A DNA stretch of 64,000 nucleotides from an uncultured Oscillospiraceae bacterium (GCA_934526065.1 CAKSZX010000004.1:1-64000); one strand, 5' to 3'. Shown: positions 8,093 to 17,375, numbered from the stretch's first letter. Program-made: numbers and translations. Notes: generated by a model from the sequence alone, not told the origin.

Positions 8093-9355
8093 ATGATCGA
8101 AAAATTTTTTGACATCAGCGATGAATTTATTAAACTTGACCGGGAGGTTATGACTCTTTGCAAACCTTATTTTGACAAGGTGGACGAAGTCAGCACCTAC
8201 AACCAGCTCAAGGTTTTAAAGGCTTTTATCAACAACGGAATTTCCTCCGCACATTTGGTAGGCACAACAGGATACGGCTACGATGATAAGGGCCGTGACG
8301 GATTGGACAGACTTTTTGCGGATATAGTAGGGGCCGAGGACGCTCTTTGCCGCCATAATTTTATGTCCGGCACTCATACATTGACAGTTGCCTTGTTCGG
8401 CGTTTTGAGGACAGGTGACAAAATGGTTTGCGTTACCGGCACACCTTACGATACTTTACACGGAGTAATAGGAATAGACGGTTCACACTATGGCAGCCTT
8501 ATGGACTACGGCGTTATTTACGACCAGTGCGATTTGTTGCCGGGTTCAAAGCCGGATATTGAAAAAATTAAAGAAAAATGCGCCGATGCAAAAGTTTGCT
8601 ATATACAGCGCAGCAGAGGCTATGCAGACAGAAAGGCTCTGTCACTTGAAACCATCAAGGAAATTCGGGACGCCGCAAAATCCGTAAACAAAGATATAAT
8701 CGTTATGGTGGACAACTGCTACGGTGAGTACACCCACAAAGAAGAGCCTTTGCGGTACGGTGCGGATTTAATGATGGGTTCTCTTATCAAAAACCCGGGC
8801 GGCGGAATTGCGCCTACCGGCGGTTACATTGCCGGCAGAGCCGACCTTGTGGAACTTTGCGGTCACCGCCTTACAGCCCCGGGCACAGGCAGGGAAATCG
8901 GCTGTACAAACGATGTTTTAAGAGATATGTATCTGGGTGTTTATTTTGCCCCTATGGTTACCGCAAATGCACTTAAAACAAGCATTTACACATCTTGCCT
9001 TTACGAAAAAATGGGCTTTGTAACCGAACCGCCTTATCAAGAGGACAGAAACGACATTATTACAATAATCAACTGCCGCAACGGTGAGAATATAATAGAA
9101 ATATGCCGTGCCATTCAGTCGGCATCACCGATAGACAGTTTTGCCGCCCCGGAACCGGGGGATATGCCGGGCTATGACAGCCAGATTATAATGGCGGCAG
9201 GCGCTTTTACAATGGGTTCATCTATCGAGCTTTCATGCGACGCACCGCTTCGTGAGCCTTACCAGCTCTATATGCAGGGCGGTATCAGCTTTGAGGCATC
9301 AAGAGCCGCTGTTCTTCTCTCCGCACAAAAAATGCACAATGCTATGAAAAAGTAA
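8093..9355 (+). CDS. Aluminium-resistance / methionine gamma-lyase family protein (PLP fold I)
   Basis: 420 residues of the Alr family (Pfam Met_gamma_lyase), annotated in clostridia as methionine gamma-lyase family or aluminium resistance protein. Visible: HLVGTTGYGYDDKGRDGLDRLFADI, the cofactor-binding region RHNFMSGTHTLTVALFG, VDNCYGEY with the conserved Asp, and SLIKNPGGGIAPTGGYI, where the Lys should hold pyridoxal phosphate. The real reaction in this family is poorly established. It lies 9 bp after the acetyltransferase gene, in the murD transcript, and is followed by a terminator. Confidence 0.88.
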   Translation: MIEKFFDISDEFIKLDREVMTLCKPYFDKVDEVSTYNQLKVLKAFINNGISSAHLVGTTGYGYDDKGRDGLDRLFADIVGAEDALCRHNFMSGTHTLTVALFGVLRTGDKMVCVTGTPYDTLHGVIGIDGSHYGSLMDYGVIYDQCDLLPGSKPDIEKIKEKCADAKVCYIQRSRGYADRKALSLETIKEIRDAAKSVNKDIIVMVDNCYGEYTHKEEPLRYGADLMMGSLIKNPGGGIAPTGGYIAGRADLVELCGHRLTAPGTGREIGCTNDVLRDMYLGVYFAPMVTANALKTSIYTSCLYEKMGFVTEPPYQEDRNDIITIINCRNGENIIEICRAIQSASPIDSFAAPEPGDMPGYDSQIIMAAGAFTMGSSIELSCDAPLREPYQLYMQGGISFEASRAAVLLSAQKMHNAMKK

Positions 9356-9393
9356 CATTTATAGTAAAGTTACCCAAACTTTATGCAAAATAC

Positions 9394-9428
9394 CAAAGCC
9401 CTCCGAATTTTCGGTGGGCTTTTTGTTT
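9394..9428 (+). terminator. Terminator after the murD-Alr operon
   Basis: AAAGCCC-TCCGAA stem with TTCGG-TGGGCTTT, then TTTTTG. Confidence 0.88.
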
Positions 9429-9453
9429 CTTAAAACAAAGTTTACATTTTGTA

Positions 9454-9482
9454 TTGCTAAAACAAAAATAAAATTGTATAAT
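9454..9482 (+). promoter_or_regulatory. Promoter of the M20 amidohydrolase gene
   Basis: TTGCTA (9454-9459), a 17-bp spacer and TATAAT (9477-9482). Confidence 0.65.
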
Positions 9483-9553
9483 ATGAACAATAGCTCAGAA
9501 AGCTATTAGGAAAAAGAAAAATACTATTGAAAAAAGAAAAAGGAGATTGGACT

Positions 9554-10909
9554 ATGTGGGATCCGATAGAACAAAAGATTATTGACATCATTGATTCAAA
9601 AAAGGACAAAATCATAGCATTTGGCGATGACATTTGGCATCATGCCGAACTTGGTTACAAAGAAGTGAGAACCGCAGGTAAATACTGCGAATGGATGAAA
9701 AAACTGGGCCTTGAAAATGAAGAGGGCTGGGCTATCACCGGCGTTAAAACTTATTTGAACCCTAAGGGTTCAACCGAAGGACCTACCCTTGCGGTTATGG
9801 GGGAAATGGACGCTTTGCCTATTCCGAACAACAAGGACGCTTGGAACGGCAATTCGCACTGTTGCGGACATAACGCACAGCTTACAGGCGTTGTAGGTGC
9901 CGCATTGGCTTTGACAGATCCGGAGGTAAAGGCCGCCTTAGGCGGAAATATCTGCTTTATGGCTGTACCTGCCGAGGAATTTGTTGATATTACTTTTAAA
10001 AATCAGCTTATGAAGGAAGGCAAACTCCATTACGGCGGCGGTAAGTGCGAACTTATCAGAGTGGGTGCAATGGACGATATAGATATTGCCCTGGGTCACC
10101 ACACACAGGCCGGCTGTGATATGTCAATTATGAACGGCACATCAAACGGCTTTATCAATAAAACCGTAACATTCACAGGCCGTTCGGCACATGCCGCAGG
10201 TATGCCACACCACGGTGTTGACGCTTTGAATGCCGCAACATCCGCAATGGTAAATATGGCTCTCCAACAGGAAAGCTACCGTGATGAGGACACAGTTCGT
10301 GTTCACTACTTCATTCAGGACGGCGGCACTGCCGTTAATGTTATTGCCGACCATGTTACAATGCAGGTTTGCGCAAGAGCTAAAACCCCTGAGGCATACA
10401 AAGACGCATCAATGAAGGTTGACCGTTCTCTCCGTGCCGCTGCCATGGCAACAGGTTGCGGTTTGCATATTGAATCTATGGCAGGCTATATGTCAGAAAT
10501 GGCTAACCCACATATCGAAGTGTTGAAGAGTGTTCTTGACGACATCGCCGCAGAGGGCAAATATACAAATGTTAAAGTTGACGAGGCACACAGCACAGGT
10601 TCCGATGACTACGGCGATATTTCTTGCCTTATGCCTTTGGTACACTTTGGCACAGGCGGACAGGTCGGCGGTTTCCACAACCCGGATTTCGAGTTTGTTG
10701 ACCCGTATCTTGCTTATGTTGTTACGGCTAAAATTTACGCCCTTACAACATACAGACTTATGAAGGACGGCGCAAAGGCGGCAAAAGAAAATATTGCCGA
10801 TTACAAACCGATTATGACAAAGGAAGAATACATCGCTTTCCAGGACAGCATGCAGACAAGCGAAGATATTCCTATGACGGATCTTCCTATTGTAGGTTTA
10901 CATAAATAA
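9554..10909 (+). CDS. M20 family amidohydrolase (AbgB-like)
   Basis: 451 residues. The ATG at 9554 follows AAGGAG by 8 nt; the upstream TTG at 9527 lacks a site. M20 di-metal hydrolase features: WHHAELGYKE near the N-terminus, MGEMDALPIP, GHNAQL, the acid pair in VPAEEFVD, and GHHTQAG. The lid/dimerisation segment FTGRSAHAAGMPHHGVDALNA follows, then STGSDDYGDIS and a C-terminal HF-type metal-ligand region. It resembles p-aminobenzoyl-glutamate hydrolase subunit B and cleaves an N-acyl amino acid or small peptide-like amide, but the substrate cannot be told. Cytosolic, with no signal peptide. It is a single gene between a promoter and a strong terminator. Confidence 0.9.
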   Translation: MWDPIEQKIIDIIDSKKDKIIAFGDDIWHHAELGYKEVRTAGKYCEWMKKLGLENEEGWAITGVKTYLNPKGSTEGPTLAVMGEMDALPIPNNKDAWNGNSHCCGHNAQLTGVVGAALALTDPEVKAALGGNICFMAVPAEEFVDITFKNQLMKEGKLHYGGGKCELIRVGAMDDIDIALGHHTQAGCDMSIMNGTSNGFINKTVTFTGRSAHAAGMPHHGVDALNAATSAMVNMALQQESYRDEDTVRVHYFIQDGGTAVNVIADHVTMQVCARAKTPEAYKDASMKVDRSLRAAAMATGCGLHIESMAGYMSEMANPHIEVLKSVLDDIAAEGKYTNVKVDEAHSTGSDDYGDISCLMPLVHFGTGGQVGGFHNPDFEFVDPYLAYVVTAKIYALTTYRLMKDGAKAAKENIADYKPIMTKEEYIAFQDSMQTSEDIPMTDLPIVGLHK

Positions 10910-10951
10910 AAGCTTTAATTGAATTATTACTTATATATTTCTTTTTGACAT

Positions 10952-10985
10952 TGACCCCCGAAAAATCGGGGGTCATTTCTTTTTG
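10952..10985 (+). terminator. Terminator after the M20 gene
   Basis: Near-perfect stem TGACCCCCGA/TCGGGGGTCA (10952-10974), then TTTCTTTTT. Confidence 0.95.
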
Positions 10986-11046
10986 GTGGACAAATTCACC
11001 TGCAAATTGTATAATAAATTATATCAAATATTTAAAGAGGCATTTA

Positions 11047-12195
11047 ATGAATAAATTAGAGATAAATGAAATTAAAAAAAGATTTAAGCCGGATTACAAC
11101 AACATAAATCATATATACGGAGTTTTTGTAAACAGCAGTAAAAATATTGTATCTTCTTTTGATGCTTCCTTAACCCTTATGGAACAGGAAGAAAAAGAAA
11201 TGTACCTTGCACTGCTTAAAAAGAGCCTTTCCGGCACTTTGGGCAGAAATTTGCTGAATATCGAATTTTCTTCAAAGCAGGTTATTGAGGGCAGCGAGCA
11301 CACCCTGCTTATGAACCTTAACGACACTGCACTGAAAGACGAAGAATATCGCAAAAAATTGATTGAAAATATCATTCAATGTACCGATTTGGGGGATAAT
11401 GATTTCCTTATTCTTCTTGCAAGCGACAGATACGATGTGCCGTACAAGGACAAAAACGACGAGCTTTTGCCGGATAGTTCCGGACAAATTTTCGATTATT
11501 TTATATGCGCAGTTTGCCCTGTAAAACCGGCAAAGTCGGAACTTAAATATGACAGCGAAAATATGGATTTTCGCAGTATTTCCTCCGGTCACATCGCCCA
11601 AAACCCGGAAATGGCATTTATGTTCCCCTCTTTTGACGACAGAGCAACAAATATTTACAGCGCCCTGTACTATGTTAAAAATCCGGACAATATCCACCAG
11701 GCTTTTATAGACACGATTTTCCAAGCGGATATACCCATGAGCGCCGAGGAACAGAAAAACAGTTTTGCCGCCATGATAGAGGACACACTGGGGGAAGATT
11801 GCAGTTTTCAGGTGGTGCAACAGGTAAATGATGAAATTATAAGGCGTGTTGAAGAACACAAAGGGGCTAAAATTCCCACCGCTTTGGAACTTTCTCGGGC
11901 GGATATGGGGGATATACTCCAAAGCACAGGGGTAAAAGAAGAAAACATTGAAGATTTCAGAGAAAAATATGCCGACCGGTACGGGGATAACGGCACGGTT
12001 AAACCTGACAATGTTATAAGCACCAAAAAGTTTACGGTGGAAACACCGGAGGTTAAAATTTCCGTTTCACAGGAAAACAGCCACTATGTAACCGCAAGAG
12101 TAATAGACGGCAGAAAATATATTTTAATTCCCGCCGGCGGCGAAGTTAAAGTAAACGGCATACTTGTAAATATCTCCGATTTGGAGGAACAATAA
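11047..12195 (+). CDS. DUF4317 domain protein
   Basis: 382 residues from the ATG at 11047 (AAAGAGG 6 nt upstream); readings from further upstream run through the preceding terminator and are not real. The sequence matches my memory of DUF4317, a family found in clostridia and relatives: MNKLEINEIKKRFKPDYNNINHIYG at the start, YDVPYKD and FIYAVCPVK-like blocks in the middle, FMFPSFDDRATNIYSALYY, and a C-terminal ISVSQENSHYVTARVIDGRKYILIPA. No signal peptide or membrane segment is seen, so it is probably cytosolic. Function is unknown. It is monocistronic, with a terminator directly after it. Confidence 0.85.
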   Translation: MNKLEINEIKKRFKPDYNNINHIYGVFVNSSKNIVSSFDASLTLMEQEEKEMYLALLKKSLSGTLGRNLLNIEFSSKQVIEGSEHTLLMNLNDTALKDEEYRKKLIENIIQCTDLGDNDFLILLASDRYDVPYKDKNDELLPDSSGQIFDYFICAVCPVKPAKSELKYDSENMDFRSISSGHIAQNPEMAFMFPSFDDRATNIYSALYYVKNPDNIHQAFIDTIFQADIPMSAEEQKNSFAAMIEDTLGEDCSFQVVQQVNDEIIRRVEEHKGAKIPTALELSRADMGDILQSTGVKEENIEDFREKYADRYGDNGTVKPDNVISTKKFTVETPEVKISVSQENSHYVTARVIDGRKYILIPAGGEVKVNGILVNISDLEEQ

Positions 12196-12207
12196 ACAAT
12201 TAAACTT

Positions 12208-12239
12208 AAAGAACCTGCTGAAATCGGCAGGTTCTTTTT
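12208..12239 (+). terminator. Terminator after the DUF4317 gene
   Basis: AAGAACCTGC/GCAGGTTCTT stem followed by TTTTTC. Confidence 0.93.
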
Positions 12240-12445
12240 CGTTAAATTTGACAAATAAAATACACAAAATCGGGGTTGACATTACAATTATATATATGAT
12301 ACACTAAAAATATAAATAAAAGTTTAAAAAAATAGTGATTATACACAATTTGGTTTTGAGGTGAAATTGTGGATTAAAAGGAATATTCCGCTTTGGTTCA
12401 TTTGTAATATTAGACATATTATCTTGTTGTTATGGGAGAAATTAT

Positions 12446-13762
12446 ATGGCATTCAAAAAAGTTATGAAAAAGATATATTTACTTGTATTGATAATGCTTT
12501 TGTTCTCATCATGCGCTAAAACAGATGACAACCATTTTGAAACCGGTATTGACAACAAAAACAATCATCACGACCTGTATATGGTAACTGATGATTACGG
12601 ACTTATGACAAATACATATGCCGGAACAGAAAACGGTTGTTATGAGTTGCTTAGTGGTCTTGGCTTTCATTCAAATGTAATTTATACCGACTATCAAAGC
12701 AGAAGCAAAATTTTTTTATCAAGCGATGCGGCGTCGGATCATATGTCAGACAGCAGTACAAGCTATATAAGCGACACATACAGCATGGTCAGACCTGTGG
12801 CTACAAAAAATAAACTGCTTGTTTTTGATACCGGCTCCGGCAGTATTATGGTGAAAAAATACGGAGAAAAGGCTCTTTCAAAGATAATCTCTATGGATTT
12901 TAATGGGGAGAACAAGAACAAATTTTATACCTTTGCCGCCAACGAATGGATGCATGACACAAGCGGTATTGCCTGTGATAAGGAAGATAATTTATACTTT
13001 ATCGAGAGCTACTTAGATGAAGAAGGCTATTCTGAAAAAAAGAATATAGTAACCGTAAATATAAACACAGGTGAAAAGACAGAGTTATTGACCTTAGATA
13101 ATACAGACAGGTATTTTATTATAGGCGCATACGGTGATGAGTTAGTGCTTAAAAAAGCAACCGTACCGGATAGAAGTAAACCTTTTTACCAACAGCTTGA
13201 CAGCCAGAAATTTGAGATAATACTCTTAAATGTAGATACGCTGAAAACAGAAAAAATAACAGAGTTCGGTCGTGAGGAAAAGGGCGTTTTGTGCCATGAC
13301 AATATGCTGTACACGCTGAATGCCGGCAACGGTAATATAAACGCCATAAATTTATCCACAGGTGAAGAAGAGGTTGTATATACAATAAAGGACAGCACCG
13401 TAAACGGTGTGAAATATGACGGTTTCAGTTTGAGATACGATTTCTACGATGGGCATATTTTGATTGAGGGAATAAAATCCGACGGATATAAGGATTTTTT
13501 GGCTGTGGATGTAAATGAGAAAACAGTTACAAAACTTGAATTGTATTCCGGTGATAACTTTTGCGGTATATTTGCGGAAAACAGCGAATATTTTTATGTG
13601 CAAACAGGCGAATTTACATACAAAATTGAAATTCCGGACCCGGCGGGCAACACATACACTGGTGATATGCGTATGATGAAAATGTCCCTTATAAAAAAGG
13701 CGGATTATTGGAATAATATCCCTAATTTTATAGAAATCACCGATTATGCTTACGGTTCATAA
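12446..13762 (+). CDS. Putative lipoprotein, possibly beta-propeller-like
   Basis: 438 residues. The start has a charged N-terminus, a hydrophobic stretch and a lipobox (LLFSSCAK, Cys at about residue 24), so it is probably a membrane-anchored lipoprotein. I do not recognise a named family. The mature part has several strand-rich segments of the type (D)GHILIEG..., NLYFIESY, MLYTLNAGNGNINAINLSTGEEE, which look like degenerate WD/PQQ-like blades. GGGAG lies upstream of the ATG. About 200 bp of AT-rich sequence precede it, with a TTGACA at 12276-12281. No neighbour explains its job. Confidence 0.7.
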   Translation: MAFKKVMKKIYLLVLIMLLFSSCAKTDDNHFETGIDNKNNHHDLYMVTDDYGLMTNTYAGTENGCYELLSGLGFHSNVIYTDYQSRSKIFLSSDAASDHMSDSSTSYISDTYSMVRPVATKNKLLVFDTGSGSIMVKKYGEKALSKIISMDFNGENKNKFYTFAANEWMHDTSGIACDKEDNLYFIESYLDEEGYSEKKNIVTVNINTGEKTELLTLDNTDRYFIIGAYGDELVLKKATVPDRSKPFYQQLDSQKFEIILLNVDTLKTEKITEFGREEKGVLCHDNMLYTLNAGNGNINAINLSTGEEEVVYTIKDSTVNGVKYDGFSLRYDFYDGHILIEGIKSDGYKDFLAVDVNEKTVTKLELYSGDNFCGIFAENSEYFYVQTGEFTYKIEIPDPAGNTYTGDMRMMKMSLIKKADYWNNIPNFIEITDYAYGS

Positions 13763-13790
13763 ACGCAGTTTGGTTTTAACGGTTTGTTGA

Positions 13791-13898
13791 TTACCCACTA
13801 ACGCTGGTCTGCCGGGGGTGATTTTAGGCTGTGTTGCGGTTATCTCCACAGAATTGGTTATTTCTTACTGCCTGTACGGCTTAGTCTGCAAAAAGTAA
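13791..13898 (+). pseudogene. Possible remnant of a membrane-protein gene (C-terminal tail only)
   Basis: This 35-codon frame ends in TAA and has no start codon or ribosome binding site. It encodes a hydrophobic segment containing NAGLPGVILG and ending with two lysines (VCKK), the shape of a last transmembrane helix. The frame is closed upstream by a TGA. It sits just before a terminator, where the end of a real gene would lie. It may be chance; I cannot name a parent family. Confidence 0.25.
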
Positions 13899-13916
13899 AG
13901 CGGATTGTAAATTTTA

Positions 13917-13962
13917 AAAGCTCTGTCGGCTTAAAAAACGGCGGAGCTTTAATAATTTTTTT
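13917..13962 (+). terminator. Terminator
   Basis: AAAGCTC-TGTCG stem with CGGCG-GAGCTTT (two G-U pairs), then an A/T tail with seven T. Confidence 0.88.
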
Positions 13963-14125
13963 AAAAATTTTTTAAAATTCAAGTGAAAAAGCAAATTCAC
14001 GGTTTACAATAATCGGCAAAAAGTGATTTGATTATATATTTTTATATGCACATACAAAATAAAGGTTTATAATATAAAATAAAATATGCAAAAACTATAA
14101 ATTTTAACTTTTTGATGTTTTTTTA

Positions 14126-14153
14126 TAGACAAATTTGTCATTTGTGGTATAAT
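14126..14153 (+). promoter_or_regulatory. Symporter promoter
   Basis: TAGACA (14126-14131), a 16-bp spacer and TATAAT (14148-14153). Confidence 0.6.
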
Positions 14154-14165
14154 ATAATCCCGGGT

Positions 14166-14200
14166 GTGTAAGTTACACTCCACCGAAAACTGTTTCGGTG
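14166..14200 (+). promoter_or_regulatory. Palindrome and hairpin in the symporter leader
   Basis: GTGTAAGTTACAC (14166-14178) is a perfect 6+1+6 inverted repeat just after the predicted transcription start, a position typical of a repressor operator. It is followed by a perfect 8-bp stem CACCGAAA/TTTCGGTG (14181-14188 with 14193-14200). The cognate regulator is unknown. Confidence 0.5.
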
Positions 14201-14233
14201 AAGCAAATTTAAACATTACGGGGAGAGAAAATT

Positions 14234-15577
14234 ATGGATAAACAGAAATCTAAACAGTCAAAGTTTGTTCGCAATATGTTCATCGCATTGGTTGCAGGTA
14301 TTCTCTGCGGCCTTGCGGTTGTTTTTTTAAGGGAGAATTTAATCGCCAACGGCGGCCGGGAAAAATGGGCTAAAATTAACAGCCTTTTGTTCCGGGATAT
14401 TACCGCACGGGGCAACGAAAGAGCCTTGGGTCTTTTCTACATCGGCGGTCAGCTCTTTATCAGGGCTTTGCAGCTTATTATCGTGCCTATGGTATTTACA
14501 TCAATTATCATGGCTATAAACAGAATTTCCGATATGAGCCAGTTGCGCAGAATTTCGCTTAAAACATTGGGCTTGTTCCTTTTCACATCTGTATTGGGAC
14601 TTGCTGTTGCTTGCGTATTCGGTTATATTGTATATTCCGCAGGCCTTTTCAATATCGCTATCACAGGTCTTGAAGGCCGGGCAGGTTCAACAAGTTCAAA
14701 CCCGATGGCGATTATCTTGAACGTTATTCCGTCAAATATTGCCGCTGTATTCTCAACAAACAGCTCGGTTCTTTCAATCGTTTTCCTTGCTGTTGTTGTA
14801 GGTGTTTCATCAAATATTTTGGGCGAAAAAGTTACAGCCATTAAAAAGCTTGTGCAGGAAGTAAACGATATTATCGTTGTTTTCCTTAACTATGTTGTTA
14901 CAACATTCGGCCCTGCCGCAATCTTTATGCTTCTTACAAGAGCATTTGCCGCTTACGGTATCACATATATCAAGCCGGCTGTTACGTATATGGTTGTTAC
15001 AACAGTTCTTTTGTTCGCATTTTTGCTTATCGTTTATCCGATTTTGGTTGCGGTTATCGCAAAACTCAACCCTTCAAAGTTCGTTAAGAAAATTTCAAAA
15101 GTTGCCATATTCGGCTTCTCAACATCTTCATCTGCGGCGGTTTTGCCGTTGAACCTTTCAACAAACGTTGAGGATTTCGGCGTAAACGAAGAAGTAGCTT
15201 CATTCGTCCTTCCTTTGGGTATGACAATCAATATGGACGGCACAGCTATTATGCAGGTTATTGCCACATTGTTTGTAGCAGGTTGTGCAGGCGTACAGAT
15301 TACAATTCCACAGCTTATCACAATAGCTGTTTTGGCACTGGTTGCCTCTGTGGGCACACCGGCGGCACCGGGTGCAGGCGGCGTTATCCTGTTTACAATT
15401 CTTTCGGGCATCGGCCTTGTAACCGAACCTGCTTTGGCAGCATACGCACTTATCCTTGCAATCAACAGACCTATCGAAATGCTTGTTACATCACTTAATG
15501 TTGTAGGTGATGCGGTTGCTTCAATCTGTGTTGCAAAGAGCGAAAATATGCTTGACGAAGATAAATTTAACGCTTAA
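14234..15577 (+). CDS. Dicarboxylate/amino acid:cation symporter (DAACS family)
   Basis: 447 residues with a cytosolic N-terminus and about eight hydrophobic segments. It carries the family signatures: SSSAAVLPLNL (serine-rich re-entrant loop HP1), PLGMTINMDGTAI (the NMDGT motif of TM7), ASVGTPAAPGAGGVIL (HP2) and NRPIEMLVTSLNVVGD (TM8 substrate region). The family imports glutamate, aspartate or C4-dicarboxylates with Na+ or H+. It is longer at the N-terminus than archaeal GltPh, with a soluble insertion after TM1. GGGGAG precedes the ATG. Monocistronic, with its own promoter and terminator; the downstream amidohydrolase could supply or consume related amino acids, which is speculative. Confidence 0.95.
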   Translation: MDKQKSKQSKFVRNMFIALVAGILCGLAVVFLRENLIANGGREKWAKINSLLFRDITARGNERALGLFYIGGQLFIRALQLIIVPMVFTSIIMAINRISDMSQLRRISLKTLGLFLFTSVLGLAVACVFGYIVYSAGLFNIAITGLEGRAGSTSSNPMAIILNVIPSNIAAVFSTNSSVLSIVFLAVVVGVSSNILGEKVTAIKKLVQEVNDIIVVFLNYVVTTFGPAAIFMLLTRAFAAYGITYIKPAVTYMVVTTVLLFAFLLIVYPILVAVIAKLNPSKFVKKISKVAIFGFSTSSSAAVLPLNLSTNVEDFGVNEEVASFVLPLGMTINMDGTAIMQVIATLFVAGCAGVQITIPQLITIAVLALVASVGTPAAPGAGGVILFTILSGIGLVTEPALAAYALILAINRPIEMLVTSLNVVGDAVASICVAKSENMLDEDKFNA

Positions 15578-15596
15578 TTCAATATTGTGCAAATTT

Positions 15597-15624
15597 AAAG
15601 AGGTCGTTTTACGGCCTCTTTTTT
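15597..15624 (+). terminator. Terminator after the symporter gene
   Basis: AAAGAGG-TCG/CGG-CCTCTTT stem with a TTTTTT tail. Confidence 0.9.
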
Positions 15625-15720
15625 ACATATAATCAAAAGTGTTTAAAATTTAAATATAGTGCTTGAAAAAACATCGGGTTAGGCTTTATAATGTAATAAA
15701 AAGTAAAAGGGGAAGTAGCT

Positions 15721-17001
15721 ATGAAATATGCTTTTATAAACGGAATTATCCTTGACGGTACAAAGGATATGCAGCCTGTTCGGGATAAAGTTATTATCAT
15801 CGACGGAGATAAAATAGTAGATATTGCAGACAAGGGTGCCGATGTTTCCGATTGCAAAGTTATAGACTTGGCCGGCAAGTATATAATGCCGGGACTTATA
15901 AATATGCACGTGCATTTACCGGCAACAGGCAAGCCGGAAAAGAAACCGAAGGACACAAAGAAAACCGTTAAAATGATTACAAGCAACGGCCTTATGCGCA
16001 AGATTGGCATAAATATGTGCAAAGGCTATGCCAAAACCGAACTTTACAGCGGCGTTACAACCATAAGAACAGTAGGCGGCGTTGCGGATTTTGATACAAA
16101 GGTAAGAGATTTAATCGAAGCCGGTAAAACACCGGGGCCGAGAATTTTGGCAGGTAATATGGCGGTTTCTGTTCCGGGCGGACACATGGCCGGCTCTCTC
16201 GCCTACGAGGCACACAATGTTGAAGAGGGCAAATATTTTACCGAAACAATAATAAAAGAACACCCGGATTTGATAAAACTTATGATTACCGGCGGAGTGC
16301 TTGACGCAAAGGCAAAAGGCGAACCGGGTGAACTTAAAATGTCCCCTGAAATTGTAAAAGCCTGCTGTGATGTGGCGCATAAAAACAGTTTGGCAGTTGC
16401 CGCCCATGTGGAAAGCCCGGAGGGGGTAAGAGTTGCCCTTGAAAACGGCGTTGACACAATAGAACACGGCGCAAAACCCGATGAAGAAATCATAAAACTG
16501 TTTAAAGACAGAAAAGCCGCACACATTTGCACAATATCACCGGCTTTGCCATTTGCTCTGTTTGACAGAGAAATAAGCGGTGCCAGCGAAATGGCACAGT
16601 ACAACGGCAATATTGTGTTTGAGGGCGTAATCGACTGTGCAAAGGCCTGCCTTGAAAACGGTATTCCCGTTGGTTTAGGTACAGATGTAGGTTGCCCATA
16701 TATCACCCATTACGATATGTGGCGTGAACTTAACTATTTTGTTAAGTACTGCGGTGTTACAAATTCTTTTGCACTGCACACCGCAACACTTATCAACGCA
16801 CAGATAGCCGGCATAGACAATATTACAGGCAGCATTGAAAAAGGCAAGTGCGCCGATTTGATTGTAACCGCAGGCAACCCTATTAAAGACATTCAGGCTT
16901 TGAGAAATGTGAATATGGTTATGTCCCACGGCGTTTTGACGGAGAATCCGGTGGTTAAAAAGATGCCGGAAGTTGAAACAGAACTTGACAAATTCCTTTA
17001 A
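15721..17001 (+). CDS. Metal-dependent amidohydrolase (imidazolonepropionase/prolidase-like)
   Basis: 426 residues of the amidohydrolase superfamily. A small beta-sandwich strand (FINGIILDG) leads into the TIM barrel. Metal and catalytic residues are visible: HVH in PGLINMHVHLP (about residues 62-64), the presumed carboxylated Lys in IKLMITGG, His in AAHVES and in DTIEHG, and the catalytic Asp in GLGTDVG. The barrel is followed by GSIEKGKCADLIVTAGNP, which returns to the sandwich. Members cleave cyclic amides or Xaa-Pro/Arg/Lys dipeptides; the specificity here is unknown. Cytosolic, single gene, AGGGG upstream of the ATG, terminator downstream. Confidence 0.88.
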   Translation: MKYAFINGIILDGTKDMQPVRDKVIIIDGDKIVDIADKGADVSDCKVIDLAGKYIMPGLINMHVHLPATGKPEKKPKDTKKTVKMITSNGLMRKIGINMCKGYAKTELYSGVTTIRTVGGVADFDTKVRDLIEAGKTPGPRILAGNMAVSVPGGHMAGSLAYEAHNVEEGKYFTETIIKEHPDLIKLMITGGVLDAKAKGEPGELKMSPEIVKACCDVAHKNSLAVAAHVESPEGVRVALENGVDTIEHGAKPDEEIIKLFKDRKAAHICTISPALPFALFDREISGASEMAQYNGNIVFEGVIDCAKACLENGIPVGLGTDVGCPYITHYDMWRELNYFVKYCGVTNSFALHTATLINAQIAGIDNITGSIEKGKCADLIVTAGNPIKDIQALRNVNMVMSHGVLTENPVVKKMPEVETELDKFL

Positions 17002-17028
17002 TCACAAGTAATTGCATAGTATATGTGA

Positions 17029-17060
17029 AAAAGCAACCTGCACAAACAGGTTGCTTTTAA
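17029..17060 (+). terminator. Terminator after the amidohydrolase gene
   Basis: 12-bp stem AAAAGCAACCTG/CAGGTTGCTTTT with a CACAAA loop. Confidence 0.9.
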
Positions 17061-17065
17061 AATGG

Positions 17066-17102
17066 CAACAAAAAAGACGATACCCAAAAAGGTATCGTCT
17101 TT
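17066..17102 (-). terminator. Terminator of tRNA-Leu
   Basis: AAAGACGATACC/GGTATCGTCTTT (17073-17084 with 17091-17102). Read on the minus strand it is followed by TTTTTTG, which fits termination of the tRNA transcript. Confidence 0.88.
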
Positions 17103-17106
17103 AAGT

Positions 17107-17194
17107 TGGTGCCGCTAACCGGACTTGAACCGGTACGATATTTCTATCGAGGGATTTTAAGTCCCTTGTGTCTGCCTATTTCACCATAGCGGCA
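17107..17194 (-). tRNA. tRNA-Leu (UAA)
   Basis: 88 nt including an encoded CCA. The acceptor arms TGCCGCT and AGCGGCA pair perfectly. The anticodon stem GGGA/TCCC encloses CTTAAAA, giving anticodon TAA (Leu). A long class II variable arm (CGATA...TATCG) is present, and the T arm reads CCGGTTCAAGTCCGG. All features agree with leucine identity. Confidence 0.97.
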
Positions 17195-17321
17195 AATCAA
17201 CTACCTTAATATAATACAACAATAATGTGTAAAAGTCAATAAAATTTTGCGGTGTAAACCACGGTGCCGGTAAAAAAACGAATTTTATTTGCAAAACATT
17301 AGATTTTATGCTAAAAAACTA

Positions 17322-17350
17322 TTGCAATTTTTGTTTAAATGTGGTATTAT
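17322..17350 (+). promoter_or_regulatory. Promoter of the rimP-nusA-infB operon
   Basis: TTGCAA (17322-17327), a 17-bp spacer and TATTAT (17345-17350). Transcription should start near 17357, giving a leader of about 70 nt before the rimP TTG. Confidence 0.75.
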
Positions 17351-17375
17351 CATTCAGTAATCAGTTTAGTAAAGG

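Larger units (their letters stand above)
13763..14233. other. Intergenic stretch between the lipoprotein and symporter genes
   Basis: 471 bp without a complete gene. It holds a short hydrophobic reading frame that may be a gene remnant (13791-13898), a terminator (13917-13962), about 170 bp of very AT-rich sequence with nothing recognised, then the symporter promoter and its palindromes. Confidence 0.7.
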
